Notes: generated by a model from the letters alone, not told the origin. A stretch of DNA of 64,000 nt from Hyphomicrobiales bacterium (GCA_900466745.1 UBNE01000018.1:1-64000); one strand, 5' to 3'; shown: positions 39,455 through 52,239, numbered from the stretch's first letter. Program-made: numbers and translations.

Positions 39455-40402
39455 ATGAGCTTCGATCGGCAGACGACCCTGCGGGCAGCGGTGACCTTGA
39501 CCGGGATCGGCGTGCATTCCGGCGCGCCTGCCAGCATCTGCCTGAAGCCGTCCAGCGCGAATTCCGGCGTCGTCTTCCTGCGCACCGGCATCGAGGGCAT
39601 GCCGCCCCAGCTCATCCATGCCAGGCACACCAAGGTCAGCGCCACCGAGCTCTGCACCGTGATCGGCGACCGCGGCCCGGCCTCGGTCTCGACGATCGAG
39701 CATCTGATGTCGGCCTGTTCGGGCTTAAGCCTCGACAACGTTCTGGTCGAGATCGACGGCCCCGAAATGCCGATCATGGACGGCAGCGCCCGCGAGTTCG
39801 TCGCCGCCATCGAGGCGACGGGGATGACCACGCTCGCCGCCTCGCGCCGCTATCTCAAGGTGCTGCAGCCGGTCCGCATCGAGCAGGGCCGCGCCTTCGC
39901 CGAGCTGATGCCGGCGGAGCAGGGCTTCCGCCTTGACGTCGAGATCGATTTCGACACCGCCGTGATCGGCCGCCAGCGCAAGATCTTCGACCTCGAGGCC
40001 AAGGCCTATGCCAGCGACATCGCGAAGGCGCGCACCTTCGGCTTCATGCGCGATGTCGAGCAGCTCTGGAAGGCGGGCTTCGCCCAGGGCGCCTCGCTCG
40101 ACAACACGGTCGCGATCGGCGAGGACAAGGTGATCAACCCCGAAGGCCTGCGCTATGGCGACGAGTTCGTCCGCCACAAGGTGCTCGACGCCATCGGCGA
40201 CCTGGCCCTGGCCGGCTATCCGATCATCGGCGAGTTCCGCTCCTATTGCGGCGGCCACCGGATGAACGTCCGCATCCTCGAGGCGCTCTTCGCCGACCGC
40301 GCCAATTTCGCGATCGTCGAAGCCCAGCCGGTCTTCGCCCCGGCCCGCGCCATGCCGATGGCGGCGGGTGCGCCGGCCGCCTACGCGCCCGATCTCCACT
40401 GA
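39455..40402 (+). CDS. lpxC: UDP-3-O-acyl-GlcNAc deacetylase LpxC
   Basis: LpxC is the zinc enzyme that commits to lipid A synthesis. From the ATG at 39455 the protein has 315 residues and starts MSFDRQTTLRAAVTLTGIGVHSG, the conserved N terminus. Zinc ligands are in STIEHLMSA (His) and DEFVRHKVLDAIGDL (His, Asp), with the catalytic Glu in STIEHL and His in YCGGHRMNV. In-frame ATGs at 39326, 39371 and 39386 would add an unrelated N-terminal tail of up to 43 residues. The position after ftsZ is conserved across proteobacteria. An Ala/Met-rich C-terminal tail is extra. Confidence 0.95.
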   Translation: MSFDRQTTLRAAVTLTGIGVHSGAPASICLKPSSANSGVVFLRTGIEGMPPQLIHARHTKVSATELCTVIGDRGPASVSTIEHLMSACSGLSLDNVLVEIDGPEMPIMDGSAREFVAAIEATGMTTLAASRRYLKVLQPVRIEQGRAFAELMPAEQGFRLDVEIDFDTAVIGRQRKIFDLEAKAYASDIAKARTFGFMRDVEQLWKAGFAQGASLDNTVAIGEDKVINPEGLRYGDEFVRHKVLDAIGDLALAGYPIIGEFRSYCGGHRMNVRILEALFADRANFAIVEAQPVFAPARAMPMAAGAPAAYAPDLH

Positions 40403-40570
40403 AATCCGAAGGGCCGGCCTCGCCGCGCCTTTCCTTTGCCCGGTTTTTGTCCGAGATGCCGCAATGCTGCGGAATCGTGCCGTGACCGGCTTTCGGCAGT
40501 GGCGCGCGGGATGCGTCTGAGGTAAGGCATGCTTCCCGCAGGCAGGGACGATCGAAAGAGGACCGACGAC

Positions 40571-41494
40571 GTGAGCGTGACGCGGCAAAGCCTTCCGGCC
40601 ATCCATCGCGGCCTATCTCCGCGCAAGGGCCTGGCCCTGGCGCTCGGCGCCGCCTTGCTGCTCGGCGGCTGCGATTCGCTGTCCTCGCTCAATCCGTTCG
40701 ACCGGCCCGAGACCTACAAGCCCGACCTGACGCCGCCGACCCCGGCCGACAAGCTCTACAATGAGGGGCTGGCGCGCCTGCAGAACGGCGACAGCGAGGG
40801 CGCGGCCAAGAAGTTCGAGGACATCGACAAGTCGGCGCCGTTCTCGCCCTATGCCCGCAAGGGCATGCTGATGACGGCCTACACCAATTTCCAGGCCTCG
40901 AAATGGGAGGAGGCGATCACCGCCTCCAAGCGCTTCATCGCGCAGAACCCGGCGAGCCCGGACGCGGCCTACGCCCAGTACATCATGGCGATGTCCTATT
41001 ATAACCAGATCCCGGACACGACCCGCGACCAGGAGAAGACCCGCCAGGCGATCCAGGCCTTCGAGGAGCTGATCGGCCGCTATCCCAAGTCGGAATACGT
41101 GCTCGACGCCAAGGAGAAGCTCCTGGTGGCGAAGGACCAGCTCGCCGGCAAGGAGATGAATGTCGGGCGCTACTATCTCGAGAAGCGCAACTACACCGCC
41201 GCGGTGAACCGCTTCCGCGAGGTCATCATCAAGTACCAGACCACGCGCCATGTCGAGGAGGCGCTGGAGCGCCTGACCGAAGCCTATATGGCGATGGGCA
41301 TCACCAACGAGGCGCAGACTGCTGCCGCGGTGCTGGGGCACAACTTCCCCGACAGCCCGTGGTACAAGGACGCCTATGCCCTGCTGCAGAGCCACGGTCT
41401 GGAGCCGCGCGAGGATCGTGGCTCCTATATCAGCCGCGCCTTCCAGGGCTTCTCGCGCACGGTGGGCGGCATCATCGGGCTTGGCAGTCTCTGA
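40571..41494 (+). CDS. bamD: Outer-membrane assembly lipoprotein BamD
   Basis: BamD is the essential lipoprotein of the BAM complex that inserts beta-barrel proteins. The 307-residue product has a lipoprotein signal with the lipobox LLGGC (Cys34) and five TPR-like repeats (ADKLYNEGLARLQNGD at the start; YAQYIMAMSYYNQI; ALERLTEAYMAMGI). I chose the GTG at 40571 with AGAGGA eight bases upstream; a TTG/ATG further up at 40529 would lengthen the signal's basic part. The lpxC-bamD-recN order is typical of Hyphomicrobiales. Confidence 0.94.
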   Translation: MSVTRQSLPAIHRGLSPRKGLALALGAALLLGGCDSLSSLNPFDRPETYKPDLTPPTPADKLYNEGLARLQNGDSEGAAKKFEDIDKSAPFSPYARKGMLMTAYTNFQASKWEEAITASKRFIAQNPASPDAAYAQYIMAMSYYNQIPDTTRDQEKTRQAIQAFEELIGRYPKSEYVLDAKEKLLVAKDQLAGKEMNVGRYYLEKRNYTAAVNRFREVIIKYQTTRHVEEALERLTEAYMAMGITNEAQTAAAVLGHNFPDSPWYKDAYALLQSHGLEPREDRGSYISRAFQGFSRTVGGIIGLGSL

Positions 41495-41557
41495 CGAGAG
41501 GCATGCATGACGGGCCAGAGGCGACCCTGCCGGCTCCGCAAACCGAGCTGAACGCCC

Positions 41558-43240
41558 ATGCTGGCGCAGCTCTCGATCCGTGACATCGTCCTGATCGACC
41601 GGCTCGATCTCGGTTTCCGCGAGGGCTTGAGCGTCCTCACGGGCGAGACGGGCGCCGGCAAGTCGATCCTGCTCGACGGCTTCGCGCTGGCGCTGGGCGG
41701 GCGCGGCGACGGCTCGCTCGTGCGCCATGGCGAGGCGCAGGGCCAGGTCAGCGCCGTCTTCGACCTCCCGTCCGACCATGCGGCGCGCCGGCTCGCCGAG
41801 GCGCAGGAGATCGACACCGACGGCGATCTCATCCTGCGGCGGGTCCAGTACGCCGACGGCCGCACCCGCGCCTTCGTCAACGACCAGCCGGTCTCCGTCC
41901 AGATCCTGCGCATGATCGGGGCCGCGATCGTCGAGATCCACGGCCAGCATGACGACCGGGCCCTGACCGATCCGGCCCAGCACCGCGCCCTGCTCGACGG
42001 CTTCGGCGGGCTGGAAGGGCAGGCGCAGGCGGTCGCCGAGGCGAGCGAGACGCTGAAACGGGCGCGGCAGGCCCTGCAGGCGCAGCGCCTGCGGGTCGAG
42101 GCCGCGCGCAAGGAGGCCGATTTCCTGCGCCACGCGGTCGAGGAGCTCGGCAAGCTCGCGCCGAAGCCCGGTGAGGAGGACGAGCTCGCCGCCGCGCGCC
42201 AGGCGATGATGCAGGCCGAGAAGGTCGCGCGCGATCTCAACGAGGCCTATGAGGCGGTCGGCGGCCAGGGCTCGCCGGTTTCGGCGCTGGCGGCGGTGCT
42301 GCGCCGGCTGGAGCGCCGGGTCGGGCAGGCGCCGGAGCTGGTCGACCCCTCGCTCGCGGCGCTCAACACGGCCATCGTCGCGCTGGAGGAGGCGGGCGAG
42401 GCGCTCGGCGCCGCGACGCGGGCGGCCGAATACGATCCGCGCGAGCAGGAGCGTGTCGAGGAGCGTCTGTTCGCGCTCAGGGCGGCCGGCCGCAAATACG
42501 ATGTGCCGGTCGACGGCCTCTGCGTGCTCGCGGCGAGCATGGCGGCCGACCTCGCCGCGCTCGACGAGAGCGAATCCTCGCTCGGTCGGCTCGAGGCCGA
42601 GCTGACGACGGCGGAGCAGGCCTTCCTCGCGCAGGCCAAGGCCTTGTCCGAGGCCCGCAAGGCGGCCGCGGCGCGGCTCGATGCGGCGGTGAAGGCGGAG
42701 CTGCCGCCGCTCAAGCTGGAGCGGGCGCGCTTCATCACCCGCATCGAGAGCGACGAGGCCGCGCGCGGGCCGGAAGGCTTCGACCGGGTCGAGTTCTGGG
42801 TCGAGACCAATCCCGGCACGCGGCCGGGGCCGATGATGAAGGTGGCGTCCGGGGGCGAGCTGTCGCGCTTCATGCTGGCGCTCAAGGTCGTTCTGGCCGA
42901 GCGCGGCTCGGCGCCGACCCTGGTCTTCGACGAGATCGACACCGGCGTCGGCGGCGCCGTGGCGGACGCCATCGGCGAGAGGCTGGCGCGGCTCGCGGAC
43001 CGGGTGCAGGTGATCTCGGTGACCCATGCGCCGCAGGTGGCGGCCAAGGCGGGGCAGCATTTCCTGATCGCGAAATCGGCGGAGGAGGGCGAGGCCTCGC
43101 GCACCGTCACCCGCGTCACCTCGCTCGCCGACCAGGCGCGGCGCGAGGAGATCGCCCGGATGCTGGCCGGCGCCTCGATCACCGAGGAGGCGCGGGCCGC
43201 GGCCGGGCGCCTTCTGGAAGCGGCCGGGCTGCGCGGCTGA
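41558..43240 (+). CDS. recN: DNA repair protein RecN
   Basis: RecN is an SMC-like ATPase acting in double-strand break repair. The 560-residue protein has the Walker A site GETGAGKS (29-36), EIHGQHDDRALTDP, a central coiled-coil region (about 160-380), the ABC signature KVASGGELSRFMLALK and Walker B TLVFDEIDTGVGG, then VISVTHAPQVAAKA. It follows bamD by 63 bases. No SOS box was recognised before it. Confidence 0.96.
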   Translation: MLAQLSIRDIVLIDRLDLGFREGLSVLTGETGAGKSILLDGFALALGGRGDGSLVRHGEAQGQVSAVFDLPSDHAARRLAEAQEIDTDGDLILRRVQYADGRTRAFVNDQPVSVQILRMIGAAIVEIHGQHDDRALTDPAQHRALLDGFGGLEGQAQAVAEASETLKRARQALQAQRLRVEAARKEADFLRHAVEELGKLAPKPGEEDELAAARQAMMQAEKVARDLNEAYEAVGGQGSPVSALAAVLRRLERRVGQAPELVDPSLAALNTAIVALEEAGEALGAATRAAEYDPREQERVEERLFALRAAGRKYDVPVDGLCVLAASMAADLAALDESESSLGRLEAELTTAEQAFLAQAKALSEARKAAAARLDAAVKAELPPLKLERARFITRIESDEAARGPEGFDRVEFWVETNPGTRPGPMMKVASGGELSRFMLALKVVLAERGSAPTLVFDEIDTGVGGAVADAIGERLARLADRVQVISVTHAPQVAAKAGQHFLIAKSAEEGEASRTVTRVTSLADQARREEIARMLAGASITEEARAAAGRLLEAAGLRG

Positions 43241-43258
43241 GCTGCCGCGAAGGCGGCG

Positions 43259-44083
43259 TCAGGCCGCCGGCACGAGCGCGTAGCCGTCGCCTTGCCGGCG
43301 CACCTGGCGGAAGCCGGTGATGTGCCCTCCCGAAACCGTCCAGCCCTTCGCGGCAGCGCGCTCCAGAATGTCCCGGCGCGACCGGACCGCCTGGTTGGCA
43401 TCCAGGTCGTAGACCATGCCGATGGCGGGATCGGCCGCCTGCAAGGCGCCGAGATGCAGGGCGTCGCCCCAGAGCAGCAAAGAGCGCTCGCCATCGCCGA
43501 TGAGGTAGCCGCTATGGCCGAAGCTGTGGCCGGGCAGGGGCACGAGCGCGACGCCGGGCAGGACCGGCCCGGGCTCCGCCGCCCGGATGCGGCCGGCATA
43601 GAGCCGCCGCAAGCTGGCGGCGATGTCGAAGGCGCCGCGCTTGCTCTCGGGCGTCGCCGCCCGCTTCGCCTCGTCGCCGTAATAGCCGAGATCGGCCTGC
43701 GGGACGACGATCTCGGCCGCGGGGAAGCGCGGCCGCTCGCCGTCGAACAGGCCGAGCGCATGATCGCCATGGAGATGGGTGACGAGCACGCGCCCGACAT
43801 CCTCGGGACGGATGCCGGCTTCGGCCATCGCCTGCGGCGCGTGGCCGAGGGCGGCGCCCCAGGACGGGCCGGTGCCGGCATCGACCAGGGTGACGCCGCC
43901 TGCATCGCGCAGGGCGAAGCAGTTCACCGCGATGCTGATCCGCGGCTGGCCGAAGCGCGCGATCGCCTCGGCGCGGGCGGCGGCGCCGGACTGGTGGACG
44001 ATCACGTCCGCCGGCGCTTCGAAAATGCCGTCGAGCAGGGTCGTGACGTCGTATCCGCCGAAACGGGGAGGCTGCGCGGTCAT
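43259..44083 (-). CDS. MBL-fold metallo-hydrolase
   Basis: The 274-residue cytoplasmic protein is a metallo-beta-lactamase-fold hydrolase with the metal motif VLVTHLHGDHALGL (HxHxDH), a downstream His in PLPGHSFGHSGY and an Asp in LLWGDALHLG, so both metal sites look complete. FALRDAGGVTLVDAGTGPSW is the usual first strand. I chose the ATG at 44083, preceded by AGGAG; the frame is open further upstream without similarity. It is convergent with recN (18 bases). The family includes lactonases and glyoxalase-like enzymes; the substrate is unknown. Confidence 0.9.
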   Translation of the reverse strand: MTAQPPRFGGYDVTTLLDGIFEAPADVIVHQSGAAARAEAIARFGQPRISIAVNCFALRDAGGVTLVDAGTGPSWGAALGHAPQAMAEAGIRPEDVGRVLVTHLHGDHALGLFDGERPRFPAAEIVVPQADLGYYGDEAKRAATPESKRGAFDIAASLRRLYAGRIRAAEPGPVLPGVALVPLPGHSFGHSGYLIGDGERSLLLWGDALHLGALQAADPAIGMVYDLDANQAVRSRRDILERAAAKGWTVSGGHITGFRQVRRQGDGYALVPAA

Positions 44084-44312
44084 CGAGGATCTCCTGTCGC
44101 CTCCTGCGTAGCGCCGGGCCCGGAACGGTGCCAATGCCGCCGGGCAAGGGGCGGCTTTGCGCGCCGTGCGCGGTTGCGCCATTTCCTTTTGGCCCGGCTT
44201 GCTCTATGAGCCGCTTTCGATCGACGGCCTGCAGGTGCTGCGCGCGCCGCTTATCCGTCACCCCAGTTTCGCGATCTTCCCGCGTTCCGAGCCGCAGAAC
44301 CAGGCCTTCCGC

Positions 44313-46310
44313 ATGTCCTTTTCCCTCACGAGCCCGCCGCTCGCGCGCGCGCTCGCCGACCGCAACTATTCCGAGCCGACGCCGGTGCAGAGCGCCGTGC
44401 TGGAGGAGGCCGCGCATGGGCGCGACCTCCTGGTCTCCTCGCAGACCGGCTCGGGCAAGACCATCGCCTACGGGCTCGCCATCGGCGAGACGCTGCTGGA
44501 CGGGGCCGAGAGGCTCGGCCGTGCGGCGCTGCCGCTGGCGCTGATCATCGCGCCGACCCGCGAGCTCGCCCTGCAGGTCCAGCGCGAGCTGGCCTGGCTC
44601 TACGCCCAGGCGGGCGCGCGGGTGATCTCCTGCGTCGGCGGCATGGACCCGCGCCGCGAGGCGATGCTGCTCGACGAGGGCGCGCATATCGTCGTCGGCA
44701 CGCCCGGCCGCCTGCGCGACCATATCGAGCGCCGCCGCCTCGACCTCTCGGAGCTCAAGGCCGTCGTGCTCGACGAGGCGGACGAGATGCTCGATCTCGG
44801 CTTCCGCGAGGATCTCGAATTCATCCTGAAGAGCGCGCCCGAGAGCCGCCGCAGCCTGCTGTTCTCGGCGACCTTTCCGAAGGAGATCATCCGGCTGGCC
44901 GAGAGCTATCAGCGCGACGCGCTGCGCATCGAGGTTCAGGCGACGACCCGCGGCCATGCCGACATCGCCTACAAGGCGGTGCGCGTCTATCCGAAGGAAG
45001 CCGAGCTCGCGGTCGTCAACCTGCTGCGCTTCCACAATGCGCCGGTGGCGCTGGTCTTCTGCAACACGCGCAACGCCGTGCGCCATCTCGAGGCCATCCT
45101 GCTGGAGCGCGGCTTCACCGCCGTCGCGCTTTCGGGCGAGCTCGGCCAGAACGAGCGCAACGCCGCGCTGCAGGCTCTGCGCGACGGCCGGGCGCGGGTC
45201 TGCGTCGCCACCGACGTCGCGGCGCGCGGCATCGACCTGCCGGGGCTCGACCTCGTCATCCATGCCGAATTGCCGCATGATTCCGAGGTGATGCAGCACC
45301 GCTCGGGCCGCACCGGCCGCGCCGGCAACAAGGGCGTGAGCGTGCTGCTGGTGCCGCAATCGCGCCGGCGCAAGGCCGAGCGCCTGCTGATGGAAGGCAA
45401 GGTCGAGGCCGAATGGATCGGCCCGCCGACGGCCGAGGAGATCCATGCGCTCGACCAGCAGCGCCTGCTCCAGGACCCGCTTCTGGCGGGCGAGGAAGGC
45501 GAGGACGACGCCGGGATGATCGAGGCGCTGATGGCGGGCCGCGAGGCGCGCGAGATCGCGGCGGCGCTGGTGCGCCTCTATCGCTCGCGCCTGCCGGCGG
45601 CGGAGGAGGCCGGCGATCCGGGCTTCGGCCGCGACGAGCGCCGGGCGCCGCGCGCGAACGAGGACTACGCCGCCAAGCGCCGCCCCTTCGGCGCCGGCCG
45701 CGAGGCGGATGAGGGCGAGCGTCCGCGCAAGGCCGCCGGCCCGCGCGGCGAAACGGTCTGGTTTCGGCTCGATATCGGCCGCAAGCAGGGCGCCGATCCG
45801 CGCCAACTCCTGCCGATGCTGTGCCGGCGCGGCCGCATCACCCGCGACGAGGTCGGCGCGATCCGCATCTTCGACCGCGAGACCAAGGTCGAGATCGACG
45901 CCGATGTCGCCGATCGCTTCTACGAATCCGCCAAGGTGCCGGATCGCGACCGGATCACGATCGAGCCCGCGACGGAGGAGCGGCGGGCGGCGAAGTCCTT
46001 CGAGGACAAGTCTTCCGAGCGGCGGGCGCCGCCGCGCCGTGGTGCCGCGGACGGCTCCGATTCCGCTGACAGGCCGGAGCGGGGCGGCAAGTTCGAGCGC
46101 CTCGGCAGAGCGGAGCGCCAGGCTGCGCCCTATCGCGGCCGCGAGGCGGGCGAGCGCAAGCCCTATGAGGATTCCGGCGACGGGCGCCCGGCGGGCAAGA
46201 AGCCGTTCAATCCGAAGGCCAAGCGCTTTCCGGGGAAGGCGGAGCGGCCGGAAGGCGGGCGCCCCGCCGGCAAGCCCTTCGGCAAGGGCAAGCCGCCGCG
46301 CCGCGGCTGA
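44313..46310 (+). CDS. DEAD-box RNA helicase with DbpA RNA-binding domain
   Basis: This 665-residue ATP-dependent RNA helicase has the Q motif (YSEPTPVQ, about 19-26), Walker A SSQTGSGKT (42-50), PTRELA (81-86), DEAD (154-157), SAT (185-187) and the C-terminal HRSGRTGRAG. After residue about 480 comes a DbpA-type RNA-recognition domain (ETVWFRLDIGRKQGADPRQL onwards), which in DbpA binds 23S rRNA hairpin 92, then a basic Arg/Lys/Gly-rich tail (about 560-665). It probably works in ribosome assembly or RNA decay. The ATG at 44313 was chosen at MSFSLTSPPLARAL; an upstream in-frame start at 44157 would add 52 residues that do not look like a helicase. Confidence 0.92.
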   Translation: MSFSLTSPPLARALADRNYSEPTPVQSAVLEEAAHGRDLLVSSQTGSGKTIAYGLAIGETLLDGAERLGRAALPLALIIAPTRELALQVQRELAWLYAQAGARVISCVGGMDPRREAMLLDEGAHIVVGTPGRLRDHIERRRLDLSELKAVVLDEADEMLDLGFREDLEFILKSAPESRRSLLFSATFPKEIIRLAESYQRDALRIEVQATTRGHADIAYKAVRVYPKEAELAVVNLLRFHNAPVALVFCNTRNAVRHLEAILLERGFTAVALSGELGQNERNAALQALRDGRARVCVATDVAARGIDLPGLDLVIHAELPHDSEVMQHRSGRTGRAGNKGVSVLLVPQSRRRKAERLLMEGKVEAEWIGPPTAEEIHALDQQRLLQDPLLAGEEGEDDAGMIEALMAGREAREIAAALVRLYRSRLPAAEEAGDPGFGRDERRAPRANEDYAAKRRPFGAGREADEGERPRKAAGPRGETVWFRLDIGRKQGADPRQLLPMLCRRGRITRDEVGAIRIFDRETKVEIDADVADRFYESAKVPDRDRITIEPATEERRAAKSFEDKSSERRAPPRRGAADGSDSADRPERGGKFERLGRAERQAAPYRGREAGERKPYEDSGDGRPAGKKPFNPKAKRFPGKAERPEGGRPAGKPFGKGKPPRRG

Positions 46311-46325
46311 TCGGCGGCGCCGTCC

Positions 46326-46400
46326 TCAGCGCAGGCCGAGGAAGGAGAGGATGGCGAGGACGATGACGATCAGGCCGACGAGGTAGATGATATTGTTCAT
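46326..46400 (-). CDS. 24-residue single-helix membrane peptide
   Basis: A 75-base ORF starts at an ATG (46400) with AGGGGG six bases upstream and encodes MNNIIYLVGLIVIVLAILSF plus four more residues ending Leu-Arg. It is one hydrophobic helix with an uncharged N terminus and a basic C-terminal residue, resembling small conserved membrane peptides that I recall from Hyphomicrobiales genomes. It sits in the gap between the helicase gene and the DUF2189 gene, on the strand of the latter. Its function is unknown; it could assist a membrane complex or be a stress peptide. Confidence 0.6.
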   Translation of the reverse strand: MNNIIYLVGLIVIVLAILSFLGLR

Positions 46401-46640
46401 GAAAAACCCCCTGAATGGATAGGCCGCGAGGCGCGATTTCAGGAGGTTGAACCGGATTCGACGGGGAAAGGTTCCCGTGGGCAGACGATCGCAGCCGCTT
46501 GCCGCGGGATGCGCCCATCCAGGCGAAGCGACGCCCGGACCCCGGGATCCGTGCGTGAACCTCGATCGGGATGCGATCCGGCATCAACCGGATCGCCGCC
46601 ATGCTCTCGGCGTGAGAGGATGCGCCGGGTCGCCGCCCGT

Positions 46641-49816
<3,176 letters not shown>

Positions 49817-49828
49817 GCCGGCGAAGGC

Positions 49829-50803
49829 CTATTCCGCCGCCTGCGCCGAGGGCGCGAACATCGCGGCGGGCGGGGCCTCGCCGGTGGCCCGTACCTGGCT
49901 CGGCGCGGTACCGGTGATGCGCTTGAAGGCGCGGCTGAAGGAGGCTTCCGACTCATAGCCGAGGCGCTGCGCCACCACCGCGATCCGCAGCTTGTCGCGG
50001 GCGAGCCATTGCCGGGCCTGGTGCATCCGGACCTGCGCGACATAGCGGGCCGGCGTCTCGCCGACGACCTCGGCGAAGCGCTGGGCGAAGCCGGAGCGCG
50101 AGGCGCCCATCAGTTCCGCCAGGCTTTCCACCGTCCAGTCGGTCTCGGGATGGGCATGCACCGCCGCCAGCACCTTGCCGATCTGCGGGCAGCGCGCCGC
50201 CGCGACCCAGCCCTTGCTGGTGCCGCAGCCGCTTTCCACCCAGGCGCGGATGATGGTCGCGGCCAGCACATCGGCGAGGCGCGCCAAGATGCCGCCGGCG
50301 CCGACCCGGTCCATCGCCACCTCCTGGCCCATCGCCTCGAGCAGATGCGGGATGCCGGGCTCGTTGGCGATGAAGTCGGACATCCGCATCAGCTCCGGCA
50401 TCAGCCTGAGCAGCGGGTGGTCGGCGTCGACGTTGAAGCTCATGCGGCCGGTGAAGATCAGCATGTGCCGGCCGCTGCCGCCGCCTTCGACATCGAACAC
50501 GTTGCCGTAGAATTCGCGCACCCGGCAGTCGCGGGGCGGGGAGGGGACGACCTCGGGCGAGCTCGCCAGCACATGGCCGCCGCCGCGCGGCAGCAGCACG
50601 GCGTCGCCGTCGTGCAGTTCCAGCCATTCGCCGGCCTGCGTCTTCAGCCAGCAGCTCCCGCGCGAGACGAAGTGAAAATAGGCTTCATGCGTCGCAGGGA
50701 AGGCGACGCCCCAGGGGGCGGCCATCTGGCAGCGGCTGTAGTCGACGCCGTCGAGCCGCAGGCCGCGGAGCATCTCGGTCAGGTGATCGGTGGAGGCGGT
50801 CAT
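49829..50803 (-). CDS. AraC-family regulator (cupin-type sensor domain)
   Basis: The 324-residue protein has an N-terminal cupin-like AraC-binding domain (about 15-180, with LHDGDAVLLPRGGGHVL) and a C-terminal double helix-turn-helix (about 205-305; LAELMGASRSGFAQRF and AQRLGYESEASFSRAFKRITG). It is divergent from the MFS exporter gene with 95 bases between, so it very likely controls that gene. It is convergent with ligA. The ligand is unknown. Confidence 0.92.
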   Translation of the reverse strand: MTASTDHLTEMLRGLRLDGVDYSRCQMAAPWGVAFPATHEAYFHFVSRGSCWLKTQAGEWLELHDGDAVLLPRGGGHVLASSPEVVPSPPRDCRVREFYGNVFDVEGGGSGRHMLIFTGRMSFNVDADHPLLRLMPELMRMSDFIANEPGIPHLLEAMGQEVAMDRVGAGGILARLADVLAATIIRAWVESGCGTSKGWVAAARCPQIGKVLAAVHAHPETDWTVESLAELMGASRSGFAQRFAEVVGETPARYVAQVRMHQARQWLARDKLRIAVVAQRLGYESEASFSRAFKRITGTAPSQVRATGEAPPAAMFAPSAQAAE

Positions 50804-50844
50804 CGCAATCCTGGATGAATGATCAAGGAATGCGGATTATATAG

Positions 50845-50859
50845 CATGGAAACTCCATG
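50845..50859. promoter_or_regulatory. Dyad between the AraC and MFS genes
   Basis: CATGGA-AAC-TCCATG is a 6-bp inverted repeat just after TATATA (50838-50843), in the middle of the divergent promoter region. It is a candidate operator for the neighbouring AraC-type regulator, although that family more often uses direct repeats. Confidence 0.4.
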
Positions 50860-50898
50860 GCGCCAGACCCATCTTCCGGCGACCTCATGGAGATCCCC

Positions 50899-52143
50899 AT
50901 GTCCGACGCTTTATCCGCAACACCTTTCGAACTCGACGACGCGCGGGAGGAAACCCGCGAAAGACCCGCCTGGGCCGCGGTCGTCTCGCTGACCTTCGGC
51001 GTCTTCGGCCTCGTCACCGCAGAATTCCTGCCCGCCAGCCTGCTCACGCCGATGGCGGCGGATATCGGCGTCTCGGTCGGCGCCGCCGGCCAGGCGGTCA
51101 CCGCCACGGCGGTGGTCGGCGCCATCGCCGGCCTCGCCGCCGCCATCGTCACCCGCGGCATCGACCGGCGCGTGGTGATCTGGGCGCTGACCGGCCTGCT
51201 GATCCTGTCGAGCGCCATCGCGGCGGTCGCCACCAACCTGCCGACGCTGCTCTTCGCCCGCGTGCTGCTCGGCATCGGCCTCGGCGCCTTCTGGTCGATG
51301 GTCGCCGCGACCGCGATGCGGCTGGTGCCGCCCAGCGCCCTGCCCAAGGCGATGTCGCTGATCTTCACCGGCGTCTCGGTCGCGACGGTGAGCGCCGCGC
51401 CGATCGGCGCCTATCTCGGCAATCTGATGGGCTGGCGCGTGGTGTTCTGGCTCTCGGCCCTGATCGGCGTGGTGACGCTCGTCATCCAGATGGCGGTGCT
51501 GCCGCGGCTGCCGGCGCGCGGCTCGCCCGACATCCGCACGCTGTTCCGGCTGCTCGGCCGGCCGAGCATCGCGCTCGTCCTCGCCGGCATCGCCGTGGTG
51601 ATCTCCGGGCATTTCGCCGGCTTCACCTATGTCCGCCCGTTCCTGGAACAGATCCCGAAGCTGTCGGTCGAGGCGATCTCGCTGGTGCTGCTGGCCTATG
51701 GCGTCGGCGGTTTCTTCGGCAATTTCGCCGGCGGGGCGATCACGGCCCGCAGCGCCAAGGCCTCGGTGATCTTCGGCGCCTTCGCCGTCGCCCTGATGGG
51801 GGCGAGCCTGCTCGTCCTCGGGGCATCGCCGATCGCCTCGGCCATCGCCGTCGGGCTCTGGGGCTTCGCCTTCGGCGCCCTGCCGGTCGGCTTCCAGACC
51901 TGGCTGGTGCGGGTCGCGCCGGAGGACGAGGCGGAATCGGCCGGCGGCCTGCTCGTCGCCGCCTTCCAGGTCGCGATCGCGAGCGGGGCGATCTTCGGCG
52001 GGCTGCTGGTCGACGGCTTCGGGACGCTGGGCGTCATCGCCTATGCCACGGTCGCGACGCTGGTCGGCGGGCTCGGCGTGCTGCTGCTCGGCGCGAGGAG
52101 CCCCGAGCGGGTCGGAGCCAAGGCGGCCGCGCAGGCCCTCTGA
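50899..52143 (+). CDS. MFS transporter (NepI-like DHA1 exporter)
   Basis: The 414-residue protein has 12 hydrophobic segments and the start pattern TFGVFGLVTAEFLPASLLTPMA with AGQAVTATAVVGAIAG, typical of the DHA1 subgroup containing the purine-nucleoside exporter NepI and arabinose exporters. I chose the ATG at 50899 behind GGAG; ATGs at 50857 and 50887 are in frame. The divergent AraC gene and a perfect terminator after it define a single-gene transcription unit. The substrate is not certain. Confidence 0.9.
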   Translation: MSDALSATPFELDDAREETRERPAWAAVVSLTFGVFGLVTAEFLPASLLTPMAADIGVSVGAAGQAVTATAVVGAIAGLAAAIVTRGIDRRVVIWALTGLLILSSAIAAVATNLPTLLFARVLLGIGLGAFWSMVAATAMRLVPPSALPKAMSLIFTGVSVATVSAAPIGAYLGNLMGWRVVFWLSALIGVVTLVIQMAVLPRLPARGSPDIRTLFRLLGRPSIALVLAGIAVVISGHFAGFTYVRPFLEQIPKLSVEAISLVLLAYGVGGFFGNFAGGAITARSAKASVIFGAFAVALMGASLLVLGASPIASAIAVGLWGFAFGALPVGFQTWLVRVAPEDEAESAGGLLVAAFQVAIASGAIFGGLLVDGFGTLGVIAYATVATLVGGLGVLLLGARSPERVGAKAAAQAL

Positions 52144-52167
52144 CGCGCCGTCGCGGCCGGCGAAACA

Positions 52168-52199
52168 GATCGGGCGCGTGATGCGCCCGATCACTTTTC
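52168..52199 (+). terminator. Rho-independent terminator after the MFS gene
   Basis: A perfect 10-bp stem (GATCGGGCGC, 52168-52177, with 52183-52192) has a five-base loop and is followed by ACTTTTCTT. Confidence 0.85.
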
Positions 52200-52239
52200 T
52201 TCAAGACAGCGGCGGCGCGAGAGGGTTTATGCTCCCGGC

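Noticed and set aside
40613-43060. 815-codon open frame antisense to bamD and recN
   Set aside because: Both sense genes are complete; the antisense frame is a by-product of codon bias.
43512-45806. 764-codon antisense frame opposite the RNA helicase
   Set aside because: Overlaps a complete DEAD-box helicase with all motifs and shows no domain signature of its own.
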